Below are positions 52,878 to 60,856 of a stretch of 64,000 nt of DNA, piece by piece (position 1 is the first letter of the stretch; each line of letters begins with the position of its first letter). The notes beneath the pieces were generated by a model that was given only the letters and a program-made list of their open reading frames with translations, was not told the DNA's origin and did not search any database. This DNA comes from a virus. The position numbers and the translations under genes were made by a program. Location: the IMG/VR virus record IMGVR_UViG_3300020583_000224, positions 1 to 64,000 of that record, one strand, 5' to 3'.

Positions 52878-53386
52878 GCCGCGATTCGCTGCAACACGAC
52901 GGTCGGCGGGTCCTCGGCATGGCTGGCCACTGACGCGGCGCCGATCGACAGCGACGCCCACACCCGCTTGCCGTGACCGACGGGTTCCGTACCCCAATCG
53001 GCTGCGAGCGCGTCCACGAGCAGCAGGCCGCGACCGCCCAGTTCGTCGTCGGTGGCTTCGCGCTGCTCGGGCATGTGCTCGCCTCCGTCCTCGACCTCGA
53101 TGAACAGCAGTCCGCCATCCGCCTCACGGTCCGTGTAGATGGCGAGCAGCGCGGGCTCGTCACCGTGCTCCACAGCGTTCGTCACCAGTTCGGACATGAT
53201 GATGTCCGCCGAGTCGGCGAGATACCCCAAGCCCCATTCGGCGAGCGCGTCGTCAAGGATCCGACGGGCCTGCCGCGGCGCCGTCAACGTCAACGCCAGG
53301 CCGGTCGTGCGGCGTTCGCTGATCGTGCCGTGCTCGCCCGTGATGATGTGCATCCCGGCGTTCGGCGAGGAGTAGTAGCGGCTCAC
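52874..53386 (-). CDS. HATPase_c anti-sigma/serine-kinase-like ATP-binding protein
   Basis: A 170-residue GHKL ATPase of the Streptomyces RsbW/AbaA-like type: N box ELVTNAVEH (66-74), G1 VEDGG (98-102), G2 GGRGLLLVDALAADWG (117-132). The N-terminus has TAPRQARRILDDAL as in this family. Such proteins regulate sigma factors or developmental switches, often paired with XRE and DUF397 proteins. GTG 53386 overlaps the upstream gene. Confidence 0.8.
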   Translation of the reverse strand: MSRYYSSPNAGMHIITGEHGTISERRTTGLALTLTAPRQARRILDDALAEWGLGYLADSADIIMSELVTNAVEHGDEPALLAIYTDREADGGLLFIEVEDGGEHMPEQREATDDELGGRGLLLVDALAADWGTEPVGHGKRVWASLSIGAASVASHAEDPPTVVLQRIAA

Positions 53387-53637
53387 CGGGTCGCCGCCGC
53401 GAGTAACTCGGTGACACGTGCGATGTCGTCTCGGACAAGCGGCGCGACCAGGCCGCCCGTGGACGGGTCCGCGTCGGCGAGGAGCACGGTCTGCAACGCC
53501 GCGAGGGCGGTGCACGCTATTTCGCGGCAGAGTTCCGCAGTGTCGCTGCCGAGGCTGAACGTACGCAGGCGTTCGGATGCGTCGGCCAGGTCCCGCCGCA
53601 GGTTCGTGTAGCCGGGCGGGGCTTGGGTCGCGCGCAT
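53383..53637 (-). CDS. small helical protein upstream of the ATPase
   Basis: An 84-residue helical protein (NLRRDLADASERLRTFSLGS; CTALAALQTVLLADADPSTG). It overlaps the ATPase start (GTGA), so it is probably its functional partner. It is divergent from the XRE-TPR gene. Confidence 0.5.
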   Translation of the reverse strand: MRATQAPPGYTNLRRDLADASERLRTFSLGSDTAELCREIACTALAALQTVLLADADPSTGGLVAPLVRDDIARVTELLAAATR

Positions 53638-53723
53638 GGCGTCTCGTTTCGGCTGGCTGCTGTTGTTCCTTCGAGGAAACCGCTTGATCGGTGATGCGGC
53701 AATCGTTGGAGAAGCCCGCGCGT

Positions 53724-53806
53724 GTGTGAATCAGGGTGTGCGAATCGGCGCCCTGTGTATCGATGCAGTGAATCGGCTGTCGACGTGCAGGTCGGGCGCT
53801 TAGACT
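53724..53806 (+). promoter_or_regulatory. promoter with phased GTG(A/C)ATC-type repeats before the XRE-TPR gene
   Basis: GTGTGAATC (53724-53732), GTGCGAATC (53738-53746) and CAGTGAATC (53766-53774) are spaced 14 and 28 bp. They lie just upstream of a candidate promoter with TGTCGA (53778-53783), 17 bp and TAGACT (53801-53806). They may be activator or autoregulation sites. Confidence 0.5.
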
Positions 53807-53844
53807 CCCGTGCATAAGGCCCCGGCTGAGGGAGTGTCAGCGTC

Positions 53845-55206
53845 ATGGCGCACAGCACGGCACCGAACGAGAAGCTAGCGGCGGTCCTCGTCGAAACGGG
53901 GTTCAGCGCGGCCGGTCTCGCCCGGCGCGTGAAGGATCTCGCCAAGCACGAAGGCAAGCCGGCGCCGCATGCCGACCACACCTCCGTCGCCCGCTGGCTC
54001 GCCGGGCAGCGCCCCCGTGCAGCTACGGCCTCTCTGATCGCCGGGGTGTTCACGCAGGCGCTCGGCCGCCGCATCACCGAAACCGACCTCGGATTCGCCG
54101 CGGCGCCGCCGGACCCGGACGCGGCACTCACCTACCAACCCGACCTCGCGGCGACCCTGGCGGCGAGCACCGACCTGACCGGGAGCGACACGCACGTGCA
54201 CCGACGTAGGTTCCTGACTGCCGCTGCGGCGACCGCGACCGTGTTCGCGGTGCCCGCGATCCGCTACCTGACGGCTCCCGACGCGCCGCCGCCCGTGCAG
54301 GCGGCCGGGCGCACGGTGGGCATGGAGGAGGCCGCGGCGGTACGTGTCGTCACCAACACTTTCCGCAAGCTCGACAACCAGTTCGGCGGCGCCCACGGCC
54401 GCACCTCGATCGTCGCCTACCTGCGGGACGAGGCGATGCCGCTGCTCAAGCACGGCTCGTATACGGCAGTCGTGGGGGCGGCCCTGTTCAGCGCCGTGTC
54501 GGAACTGATGCTGCTCGCCGGGTGGATGGCGTTCGACCTCGAACAGCATCCGGTGGCGATGCGCTATCTGATCCAGGCGCTCAAGCTGTCCGAGGTCGCG
54601 GGGGACAGACCGCTCGGCGCGGAGATCCTGAACGGCATGTCGCATCAGGCCGCGTACCTCCGCCAAGGCGCGGAGGCGGTCGATATGGCGCGTGCGGCGG
54701 CGCAGGTGGCACGCAGGGCCGGGCAGCCTGTCCTGGTGGCTGAGTCGCTCGCGTCGGAGGCTGGCGGGCATGCTCTGGCCGCCGCGCCCCGCTCGGCTGC
54801 GGTGGCGCTCCTCGGCGCGGAGGATGCGCTCGCCAAGGCGGACCGGGTGCAGGCGCCGGACTGGCTCGGGTTCTTCGACGAGAAGTACCTGCACGCCCGC
54901 ACCGGCCGCGTCCTGCTCGACGCCAAAGACCCGAAGGCCGCAGCGAACGCGATGACTGCGGCGCTCGTGATGAAACCCGGCTTCGACCGGGGCAAGGTGT
55001 TCAACCTCGCGGTGCTCGCCCAAGCCCAGGTGCACGCCGGGGACGTGGATCGCGGCTGCGTGACCGCGGCAACTGCAGCGAAGGCTGCTGCGACGGTGAA
55101 CTCGAAGCGCGCTGTGCGCGAGCTCGCGGCCGTCGCCCGGAGCCTCGAGCCGTACCGGTCCTCGGAGCCGGCACGGAACGCGCTCGCGCTGCTGCCCGCT
55201 ATTTGA
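53845..55206 (+). CDS. XRE-type regulator with TPR-like repeats
   Basis: A 453-residue protein typical of Streptomyces: an N-terminal HTH (about 8-70: LAAVLVETGFSAAGLARRVK, TSVARWLAGQRPRAATASLI), a linker with RRRFLTAAAATATVFAVP (a conserved hydrophobic segment of this family), and a TPR-like helical repeat region (about 165-450: AVVGAALFSAVSELMLLAGW, ALKLSEVAGDRPLGAEILNG, AVALLGAEDALAKADRV). Family members regulate development, antibiotic production or signalling. It is placed between the ATPase and NUDIX genes; its stop overlaps that of the NUDIX gene. Confidence 0.75.
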   Translation: MAHSTAPNEKLAAVLVETGFSAAGLARRVKDLAKHEGKPAPHADHTSVARWLAGQRPRAATASLIAGVFTQALGRRITETDLGFAAAPPDPDAALTYQPDLAATLAASTDLTGSDTHVHRRRFLTAAAATATVFAVPAIRYLTAPDAPPPVQAAGRTVGMEEAAAVRVVTNTFRKLDNQFGGAHGRTSIVAYLRDEAMPLLKHGSYTAVVGAALFSAVSELMLLAGWMAFDLEQHPVAMRYLIQALKLSEVAGDRPLGAEILNGMSHQAAYLRQGAEAVDMARAAAQVARRAGQPVLVAESLASEAGGHALAAAPRSAAVALLGAEDALAKADRVQAPDWLGFFDEKYLHARTGRVLLDAKDPKAAANAMTAALVMKPGFDRGKVFNLAVLAQAQVHAGDVDRGCVTAATAAKAAATVNSKRAVRELAAVARSLEPYRSSEPARNALALLPAI

Positions 55207-55753
55207 CCCCCAGCCGGTCGCGCGCGGCCAGTAGGCCGACGACTGAGGCCGCCCCGAGCACGGTGCCCAGGATGAGCGCGGGAACGTCGGAGAGCGGCAT
55301 CCAGCGGGTTTCCTGCGTCTCGTTGATGTCGAGCACGTCCGAGACCTTCACGGGGCCCTGGCCGAGGTAGACGTGGTTGAGCGCATCGGCGTTCCCGGTC
55401 ATCGGCTGGAACGAGCAGAGGCACTCGACGCGGCTGGGCCGCCAGCCGGTTTCTTCCTCGGCTTCGCGAGCGGCGCACTCGGCGGGGTCTTCGCCTTCGT
55501 CCACATATCCACCGGGCAGTTCCCAGACCCACAGGCTGGGGATGAACCTATGGCGCCGGAGCATCAGCGCTCGCTGCTGGTCGTCCACGAGGACGCACAT
55601 CGCGGCCGGCGCGACACGCAGCACGGCCTGTTCGAACTCGACGCCGTCCGGCAACGTCACGTGGGCGATCGACAGGGCGGTGCGCTTCGTGGTCGCGAGG
55701 GTCGGCAGGTCGAGGGGGCGTTCTTCGACGGTCCAGCGGGTGTCGTTGGTCAC
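55199..55753 (-). CDS. NUDIX hydrolase
   Basis: A 184-residue protein with a complete Nudix box G82-x5-E88-x7-R96-E-A-E-E100-E101-x-G103-W, preceded by WVWELPGG and followed by a helical C-terminal tail. The ADP-ribose pyrophosphatase-like layout suggests hydrolysis of ADP-ribose, NAD-related or other nucleoside diphosphate compounds. It converges with the XRE-TPR gene with overlapping 3' ends. Confidence 0.85.
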   Translation of the reverse strand: MTNDTRWTVEERPLDLPTLATTKRTALSIAHVTLPDGVEFEQAVLRVAPAAMCVLVDDQQRALMLRRHRFIPSLWVWELPGGYVDEGEDPAECAAREAEEETGWRPSRVECLCSFQPMTGNADALNHVYLGQGPVKVSDVLDINETQETRWMPLSDVPALILGTVLGAASVVGLLAARDRLGVK

Positions 55754-55786
55754 CCGCCGAACCTTAGCGAACCGCGCCAGGCGCGA

Positions 55787-55936
55787 TCAGAGGGACGAGT
55801 TGAACGCGGCCACGACGACCTTGGCACCGGTCGGCCGCAGTCGGTCGAGGATCCCGGGCGCGGCGACGCGGCCGAGCGGGGCAGTACGCACGTCGGTGAG
55901 CGTGGATGTCATGACGGTGTCGGCGGGCTCGTTCAC
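55787..55936 (-). CDS. 49-residue FxSxx-COOH-type peptide
   Basis: A small protein from GTG 55936 (AGGAGA 5 nt upstream) reading MNEPADTVMTSTLTDVRTAP, LGRVAAPGIL, DRLRPTGAKVVVAAFNSSL. The C-terminal F-N-S-S-L exactly fits the F-x-S-x-x-COOH signature of FxsA-type precursors, which radical SAM/SPASM enzymes crosslink to cyclophane peptides. No radical SAM gene is in the window, so the maturase would have to be elsewhere in the phage or in the host. It is next to the NUDIX and XRE-TPR genes. Confidence 0.5.
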   Translation of the reverse strand: MNEPADTVMTSTLTDVRTAPLGRVAAPGILDRLRPTGAKVVVAAFNSSL

Positions 55937-55999
55937 GGGGTCTCCTGGCTGGTTCGGGCCGGCGCTGCTTAACGCCAAGGATACGGCCATCGGTGCTGG

Positions 56000-56428
56000 T
56001 TACGTGCGGTTTCTGGTCTGCCACCCCTCGTCGCGGGTCCAGACGGCGCGCTTGCCATACGGCGCCAGCAGTTGCTCCAGGATGTCATCCGCGACCTGCC
56101 TAGCGTCCGGGGAATAGACGCCGGAATCGATCTTCTGCCATAGCGCGAGCAGCGCACGCTTGGCCGCGACGTCGGCGAACACGAACCCAGGATCGTTCGC
56201 AACGACATGGTTGGCGATCGCATCGCCGAGGAAGCCATGCGGGCCGACGGCGAGAGTCGCCTCCTCGCAGGAGACGTACTCGCCGTCGACGCTGCGCCAG
56301 TGCGTACCGTCCACGTCGTGGCGGGGCCTGGCGTCGGCCGCAGCGGCTACAGCGAGCAGTTGGCGGTCGTCCAGGCGCGCGGTGATGAACGCGACGATGC
56401 TGGGTGGTTCGACGGGAGAAGTCGTCAT
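56000..56428 (-). CDS. DUF6221-like protein
   Basis: A 142-residue protein with IVAFITARLDDRQLLAVAAA, HVVANDPGFVFADVAAKRAL and the helical C-terminus of DUF6221, related to 49334-49846. Function unknown. It overlaps the next gene by ATGA. Confidence 0.6.
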   Translation of the reverse strand: MTTSPVEPPSIVAFITARLDDRQLLAVAAAADARPRHDVDGTHWRSVDGEYVSCEEATLAVGPHGFLGDAIANHVVANDPGFVFADVAAKRALLALWQKIDSGVYSPDARQVADDILEQLLAPYGKRAVWTRDEGWQTRNRT

Positions 56429-56802
56429 GGCCGCAGTGTCCCACCGTGCGCGTCCAGCCTGTCCGCGATAGCCCGCGCGGTCCGCAGGTCGATGCAGACG
56501 GTCGTGTCGTCCCGGGCGCCGCGGCACTTCTCCTGCACGTACGCGACGAACGCGGCGACATCGTCCTCCTCGCGGCAGTCGCATTCGGGATGGTTGCAGT
56601 ACCAGCCGCCAGCGGTGTCGCGTTCTTCGACGGTCTCGAGGATGAGCGGCTGCGTGACGAAACTGACCGTCTGCGCCTCAACCAGTGCGGCGGCCACGGC
56701 GTTCATCGGGCACGCCTCGGTGCAGTCGCTCTCGAGGTGCGGTTCCTGGCCGATCGCGAAATGGTAGAGGCCCGTGACGGGCGCGGTGAAGCGCTCAGGC
56801 AT
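56425..56802 (-). CDS. Cys-rich soluble protein, unknown function
   Basis: A 125-residue protein with DCTEACPMNAVAAALVEAQ and CNHPECDCREEDD, a possible metal site, ending in helical sequence. It is overlapped at both ends within the reverse-strand operon. Confidence 0.5.
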   Translation of the reverse strand: MPERFTAPVTGLYHFAIGQEPHLESDCTEACPMNAVAAALVEAQTVSFVTQPLILETVEERDTAGGWYCNHPECDCREEDDVAAFVAYVQEKCRGARDDTTVCIDLRTARAIADRLDAHGGTLRP

Positions 56803-57019
56803 CGCCGGTCCTTTGCGGTTCGCTGTCGGGGTACGCGAGGGCGGCCAGCCAGTCGTCGGCCATCAGCCCCGCATGGAGCCCGGCTTCGGGCGTCGGTCGC
56901 CCAGCGTCCGGGCCGTACGTGGCGATCAGGTCGACGATCGGGCCCGTGTCGAACAGCGGGTGGTCCGCGGGGATCGGGCCGATAGCTACCGGGCGGTAAG
57001 GCGACGCGTCGTCAGGCAC
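56795..57019 (-). CDS. small acidic protein, unknown function
   Basis: A 74-residue protein (PADHPLFDTGPIVDLIATYG; ADDWLAALAYPDSEP). No recognised motif; 8-bp overlaps at both ends. Confidence 0.5.
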   Translation of the reverse strand: MPDDASPYRPVAIGPIPADHPLFDTGPIVDLIATYGPDAGRPTPEAGLHAGLMADDWLAALAYPDSEPQRTGDA

Positions 57020-57308
57020 GGGGCGACTCGATTCTGAGAGTCAGGGATTCCTGGCGTTCGAACGCTTCGCGTGCCCAGTGTCCCCGCTCGCGTTCGCCGC
57101 GGCGCGCTTCGATCAGTTCTTGCACGTACTCCTCGACACGATGGGCGCCGTGGATGTGCTCGTGGATCTCGCCGCCCGGGTGCCCGAACGCTTCGATGGC
57201 GATATCCGGGTAGCGCGAGAACGCGGCCCTGCACTCGCTCTCGGTGCCCTCGTAGGTCCAGACGCATGTCCGGAGCGGGCACTGCCATTGGAACCGGTCG
57301 TCAGGCAT
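57012..57308 (-). CDS. small Cys/His protein, unknown function
   Basis: A 98-residue protein (WQCPLRTCVWTYEGTESECR; HEHIHGAHRVEEYVQELIEA); the N-terminal CxxxxC and HxHxxxxH could bind zinc, as in C2H2-like fingers. Other small proteins of this block also open with MPDD/MPE. Confidence 0.5.
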   Translation of the reverse strand: MPDDRFQWQCPLRTCVWTYEGTESECRAAFSRYPDIAIEAFGHPGGEIHEHIHGAHRVEEYVQELIEARRGERERGHWAREAFERQESLTLRIESPRA

Positions 57309-58248
57309 CAGCGTGCTCCTTCGCCGCGGTCTCGGACTCGTGGCACGGCGCGCAGATCGGCATTGACCGCGTCCCGCCCGACGGCAGCTTGTAGACGAGC
57401 CGCGTCGTGGCGCGGGCCTGGCAGCGGTGATCAGGATCGGCGCCGCAGATATGGGCGCACGTGTCGCCCTGGCTCGGCCAGTTCGCGTCCGATTCGCTGA
57501 GCGGGTCGCCCCAATCCAGTTGGCCTACGCTCGCGCCGTATTCCGCCCGAGACGGCGACGGGTACACCGCCCTGTCCATGCTGGCGATAATGCCGTCGAA
57601 TCCGGGGCGCCGGTTCGCTTCGTCGAGGATGCCCTCCATCGCGGCATAGTCGGCGAACGACACGCCCGCGGTCGCTGTGCGCAGCCACAAGATCGCGGCC
57701 TCGACGTGTGCCGAAGCCAGCGCCCGCAACTCCTCGTATCGGCGCGACGGCACGAACTCGGTCCGCCACCCGCACGGGCAATGACCGCGGATCTCCCGGG
57801 TGGCCTCGTCCATCTGCATGTGGTCCGCGCATTGGAGCGCTGGCCCGCTGCCGGTTTCGAGGACCCGGATCGGCTGGTCGTCTGCAGGGTCGGCTGGCCA
57901 GAGGATCGTGCCTGCGGGCATCAGGTCGGGGTGTTCGAGCAGCGCGGCGCGGACATGACACCGCAGCAGTATTTCGTCGGGTTCGGCGCCCTCGGACCAG
58001 CCTATGCGGCGCCTGAAGTGCGCGGGCTCGCCCCTGCTGCGTGTCGGCAGGGTGATGCCGTACTCGGTTATCCGGTACAGGATCGACTGGAGGGGCGTCC
58101 AATTGCCGAGGTCTAGCGGCGATATGCAGACGACGGCCTCGAGCGGCTTCGCGACGTGCCAGGCGGTGGCGAGCTCGTCCGTGTAGATGACCTGCCCGGC
58201 GGAAGGTCCGTCGACCAGGATCACGGGAACGCCGACCGGCCTAGGCAT
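57301..58248 (-). CDS. 315-residue protein with zinc-type motifs, unknown function
   Basis: Residues 1-60 are beta-rich (VILVDGPSAGQVIYTDELAT). The middle has GHCPCGWRTEF. The C-terminus has CAHICGADPDHRC and ICAPCHE, an HNH-like or recombinase zinc-ribbon-like pattern but without clear catalytic residues. Probably a fusion of two small domains. Confidence 0.5.
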   Translation of the reverse strand: MPRPVGVPVILVDGPSAGQVIYTDELATAWHVAKPLEAVVCISPLDLGNWTPLQSILYRITEYGITLPTRSRGEPAHFRRRIGWSEGAEPDEILLRCHVRAALLEHPDLMPAGTILWPADPADDQPIRVLETGSGPALQCADHMQMDEATREIRGHCPCGWRTEFVPSRRYEELRALASAHVEAAILWLRTATAGVSFADYAAMEGILDEANRRPGFDGIIASMDRAVYPSPSRAEYGASVGQLDWGDPLSESDANWPSQGDTCAHICGADPDHRCQARATTRLVYKLPSGGTRSMPICAPCHESETAAKEHADA

Positions 58249-58513
58249 GTCCGGCCGCCCTCGGGTGATCCGGATGCAGCCGAGGCCAATACTGCGACAC
58301 GGGGATGCCGTGGCCGCGCAGGTGCGACTGGGTCAGCGTCATCACCTCGGCGACCGTGCCGCCCATGTGCAGGCCGCCGCACGAGCAGTCGATGCCGAAC
58401 AGCACCGGCTCGCTGGACGCGAGGCTGCGGAAGTCGAGGTGCGGGGTGACGGTGAGCGTGTGGTTGCGGCACTCACGGCGGATCGCGTCTTCATCGGTGA
58501 GCAGGTCAGGCAT
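58241..58513 (-). CDS. small protein, unknown function
   Basis: A 90-residue protein (DAIRRECRNHTLTVTPHLDF; IDCSCGGLHMGGTVAEVMTL). ATG 58513 is selected by operon overlap spacing. No family was recognised. Confidence 0.5.
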   Translation of the reverse strand: MPDLLTDEDAIRRECRNHTLTVTPHLDFRSLASSEPVLFGIDCSCGGLHMGGTVAEVMTLTQSHLRGHGIPVSQYWPRLHPDHPRAAGHA

Positions 58514-58515
58514 CG

Positions 58516-58755
58516 TCACTCCGTCGGCGGCGGTAGGAGTTGGTCCAGCGTGGGCACCACGATCGGCTCGACCCGCCATCCTTCGGCCGCGAGCAGGTCG
58601 AGGAACAGGCCCGCGCCGTGATCGCTGGAGATGACGCCGTGAAGGCGCCGGTTCCAATCGTCCAGCACGCACGCGACCGTGTACGCGGGGCCGTCGAGTT
58701 CCGCAAGGTCGCTGCGACGGAGGGCGTCGAGGTCTTCGTGCTCGTCCTCACTCAT
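58516..58755 (-). CDS. small acidic protein, unknown function
   Basis: A 79-residue acidic protein (MSEDEHEDLDALRRSDLAEL; VISSDHGAGLFLDLLAAEGW). GGAAGG precedes ATG 58755. No family was recognised. Confidence 0.5.
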   Translation of the reverse strand: MSEDEHEDLDALRRSDLAELDGPAYTVACVLDDWNRRLHGVISSDHGAGLFLDLLAAEGWRVEPIVVPTLDQLLPPPTE

Positions 58756-59080
58756 TGCCGCCGCCTTCCGTTCCTGCGCTGTCGAGCGTGTCGTTGCTGA
58801 TCCAGCTATACCCGCAACGACCGCAGCCCCGGTGGAAGTGATTCCGATCCTGCCCGGAGCACATTCCATGACGGAGGCTGTAGCCGCCGTCACACCAGCG
58901 CATCGTCGTGTCGGACTCGCCGCACTTCGGGCACGCCAGGATCGGCACGCGCGGCGGGGTGTCCTGTGGTTCTTGGGTCGCCATGCCGAGTCCGGGTCGG
59001 AGCAGCACTTCGGGGACAGACAGTTCGCTTACCGTCGTGTCGCCAGACACGTAGCCGCCCTTGGTCTTACCGTCGCCCAT
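58748..59080 (-). CDS. zinc-ribbon protein, unknown function
   Basis: A 110-residue protein with CPKCGESDTTMRWCDGG and CGRCGYSWISND, a clear four-Cys zinc ribbon. ATG 58984 is an alternative start. It overlaps the upstream gene by 14 bp. Confidence 0.55.
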   Translation of the reverse strand: MGDGKTKGGYVSGDTTVSELSVPEVLLRPGLGMATQEPQDTPPRVPILACPKCGESDTTMRWCDGGYSLRHGMCSGQDRNHFHRGCGRCGYSWISNDTLDSAGTEGGGNE

Positions 59081-59573
59081 CGCCGTCTCCGATCGGTTCG
59101 AGTTCGATGGTCGCCTCAAGGGGCCTGTCCGACCAGGCGGCGAGAAGGGTGTGCAGAACAGCACCCCGTTCGGCCTCCCGGGTCTCTCCGTCCACGTAGT
59201 TGCCTGTGGCGTCGTACCACTTCACGACCGCTCGCACTCGGGCGTCGCGCGTATCGCCACCCCCGCGCTTGACCACGGCCGTGCGGCCTGTGGCCAGGTC
59301 GAGGACGCCGATGTTGTCTGCGCTGACCGCGAAAGCCGTGCTGGGCGGTACGCGGTTGTCCTCGTGGATCAGGCGCGCCCATTCGGGACCAGCCTCGGCC
59401 GCGAGCGCTTCCTCGGCGAGTACGCATGCGGCTTCGTCGCGCAGTTCGTTGTACCGGTTGAGGATGTCGGCGAGGCAGCGCCGCACTGACCCGGTCGCGG
59501 AGTGCACGATCCCGGCCTGCTCGTCGAGGATCGCGGCGAGTTCGGGCGGGACGGTTTCAGCAGTGAAGGGCAC
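59067..59573 (-). CDS. soluble protein, unknown function
   Basis: A 168-residue protein (PPELAAILDEQAGIVHSATG; VLDLATGRTAVVKRGGGDTR). GTG 59573 is preferred: CATACT, a possible -10, ends 6 nt before it, suggesting leaderless transcription. TTG 59606 is an alternative start. Confidence 0.5.
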   Translation of the reverse strand: MPFTAETVPPELAAILDEQAGIVHSATGSVRRCLADILNRYNELRDEAACVLAEEALAAEAGPEWARLIHEDNRVPPSTAFAVSADNIGVLDLATGRTAVVKRGGGDTRDARVRAVVKWYDATGNYVDGETREAERGAVLHTLLAAWSDRPLEATIELEPIGDGDGRR

Positions 59574-59606
59574 GCGTCCAGTATGAGGCTCGCGGCGGTC
59601 GGGCAA

Positions 59607-59984
59607 TCAGCCATTCGTCGCAGTGTCGTCGGCCGCGAGCCCGGCGAGCAGTTCGTACGTCCAGCACGGCCAGCCGCCCCACTTCTCGCCGTCTTCGGCC
59701 TGGAACTCGCACGCTTCGCAGTAGACGCCGGGCATGCGGATCGCCCAACCGCCGCCCGAATCGAGCCGGGGTTCGTGGCCGCCCAGCACTTCGTATGCGG
59801 GCTCGTTCGCGCGGTAGTGCTCGCGCAGCCGCACCCACTCGGCGTGGGCTTGCTCGAACTTGACCTTGAGTACGGCGAGCCGTTCGAGGCGCTGCTGCTC
59901 CAGGCGCTGGCGCCGACGCCACGATTCGCGGCCCTGCTCGGTGAGGTGATCGGGCGGCTCGCTGGCCGTGGCCGACTCAGTCAC
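59607..59984 (-). CDS. coiled-coil protein with CxxC
   Basis: A 125-residue protein: a charged coiled-coil region (RRQRLEQQRLERLAVLKVKF) and a C-terminal CEACEFQAEDGEKWGG motif ending in WPCWTYELLAGL. It starts in GTGA with the upstream gene. Confidence 0.5.
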   Translation of the reverse strand: MTESATASEPPDHLTEQGRESWRRRQRLEQQRLERLAVLKVKFEQAHAEWVRLREHYRANEPAYEVLGGHEPRLDSGGGWAIRMPGVYCEACEFQAEDGEKWGGWPCWTYELLAGLAADDTATNG

Positions 59985-60273
59985 CGGCCTGCTCGCACTC
60001 GGGCACCGACGCGTGGTGATACAGCCGTTCCCCGGCCGCGCCGAGCATGCTGGCGAGGTCGCGTGCGGACGCGCCCGGGTTGGCGTTGAACACGTTGGTC
60101 GCGAACGCTGCCGCGCGCAGCAGCACCGCGCCGATCTGCTCGGCGGGGATGCCTTCGAGGTCGCGGCGGAAATCACCGGCGTTCTGCTTGGCTTGCTTGC
60201 GCATCGCCGGGGTCGCGGCGCCCAAGCGCTGGCGGATCGCGGCGGCGTACTGGTCGAGTTCTGGGCTGTTCAC
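59977..60273 (-). CDS. small helical protein, unknown function
   Basis: A 98-residue helical protein (ELDQYAAAIRQRLGAATPAM; ATNVFNANPGASARDLASML). GTG 60273 is the best start. Its 3' end is overlapped by the next gene. Confidence 0.5.
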   Translation of the reverse strand: MNSPELDQYAAAIRQRLGAATPAMRKQAKQNAGDFRRDLEGIPAEQIGAVLLRAAAFATNVFNANPGASARDLASMLGAAGERLYHHASVPECEQAGD

Positions 60274-60317
60274 GCGGCCATCATCTCGCAGCGCAAATGG
60301 ACTGCAATGTGGACCAT

Positions 60318-60722
60318 TTATCCGACTGGCACGCTCCGGGCCGCCGCAAGCCGGGCCTGTGCGGCTTCGGTGAGCGCCCGGTCGGCCGCAGCGCGGTCGG
60401 TCTGCGTCCGCCACCACGGGTGCGCCTGGATTGCCTTGCCGAGGTTGATGCGCCGGGCGAACGCCTCGTGGGACGCGGCGGCCTGCTCGTCGGCGACCGG
60501 CGCGAGTCCGTCCCGGATGAGAGCGACGATCTGCTCTCCGCTGGGGAAGTCGGCGTGGATCCGCTCGTAGTCGGCGTCGGCCTCGAGGTAGCGCGCCTTA
60601 AGGTCGATCAGGCCAGGTGGCGGCGGTGTCGCGGTAATGGGAACCCCCGGGGTTTGGATGTAGTGGTGCGCGCCATGATGCCAGCGGCCACCGACAATTC
60701 CGGGGGAGGCGGGCAGTCCCAC
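60318..60722 (-). CDS. helical protein, unknown function, start uncertain
   Basis: The reliable part (LKARYLEADADYERIHADFP; ALTEAAQARLAAARSV) is helical. GTG 60722 is proposed; the frame is open to 60812 but that would enter the promoter of the divergent gene at 60857. About 134 residues from GTG 60722. Confidence 0.45.
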   Translation of the reverse strand: MGLPASPGIVGGRWHHGAHHYIQTPGVPITATPPPPGLIDLKARYLEADADYERIHADFPSGEQIVALIRDGLAPVADEQAAASHEAFARRINLGKAIQAHPWWRTQTDRAAADRALTEAAQARLAAARSVPVG

Positions 60723-60797
60723 CGCTTTTGCAGGGAACAACGCGCACTGATCAGCGTTGGACCGCGACGAGACTGCCCAGGCCGATCGTACGGGAGG

Positions 60798-60826
60798 CTG
60801 ACGGGCCGTCACAAAAGCGCTAGCGT
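60798..60826 (+). promoter_or_regulatory. vegetative-type promoter for the 60857 gene
   Basis: CTGACG (60798-60803), a 17-bp spacer and TAGCGT (60821-60826), a close match to actinobacterial housekeeping promoters, about 30 bp before GTG 60857. Confidence 0.65.
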
Positions 60827-60856
60827 GACCCTCACGAATCGCGGGAGGAGACGGCA

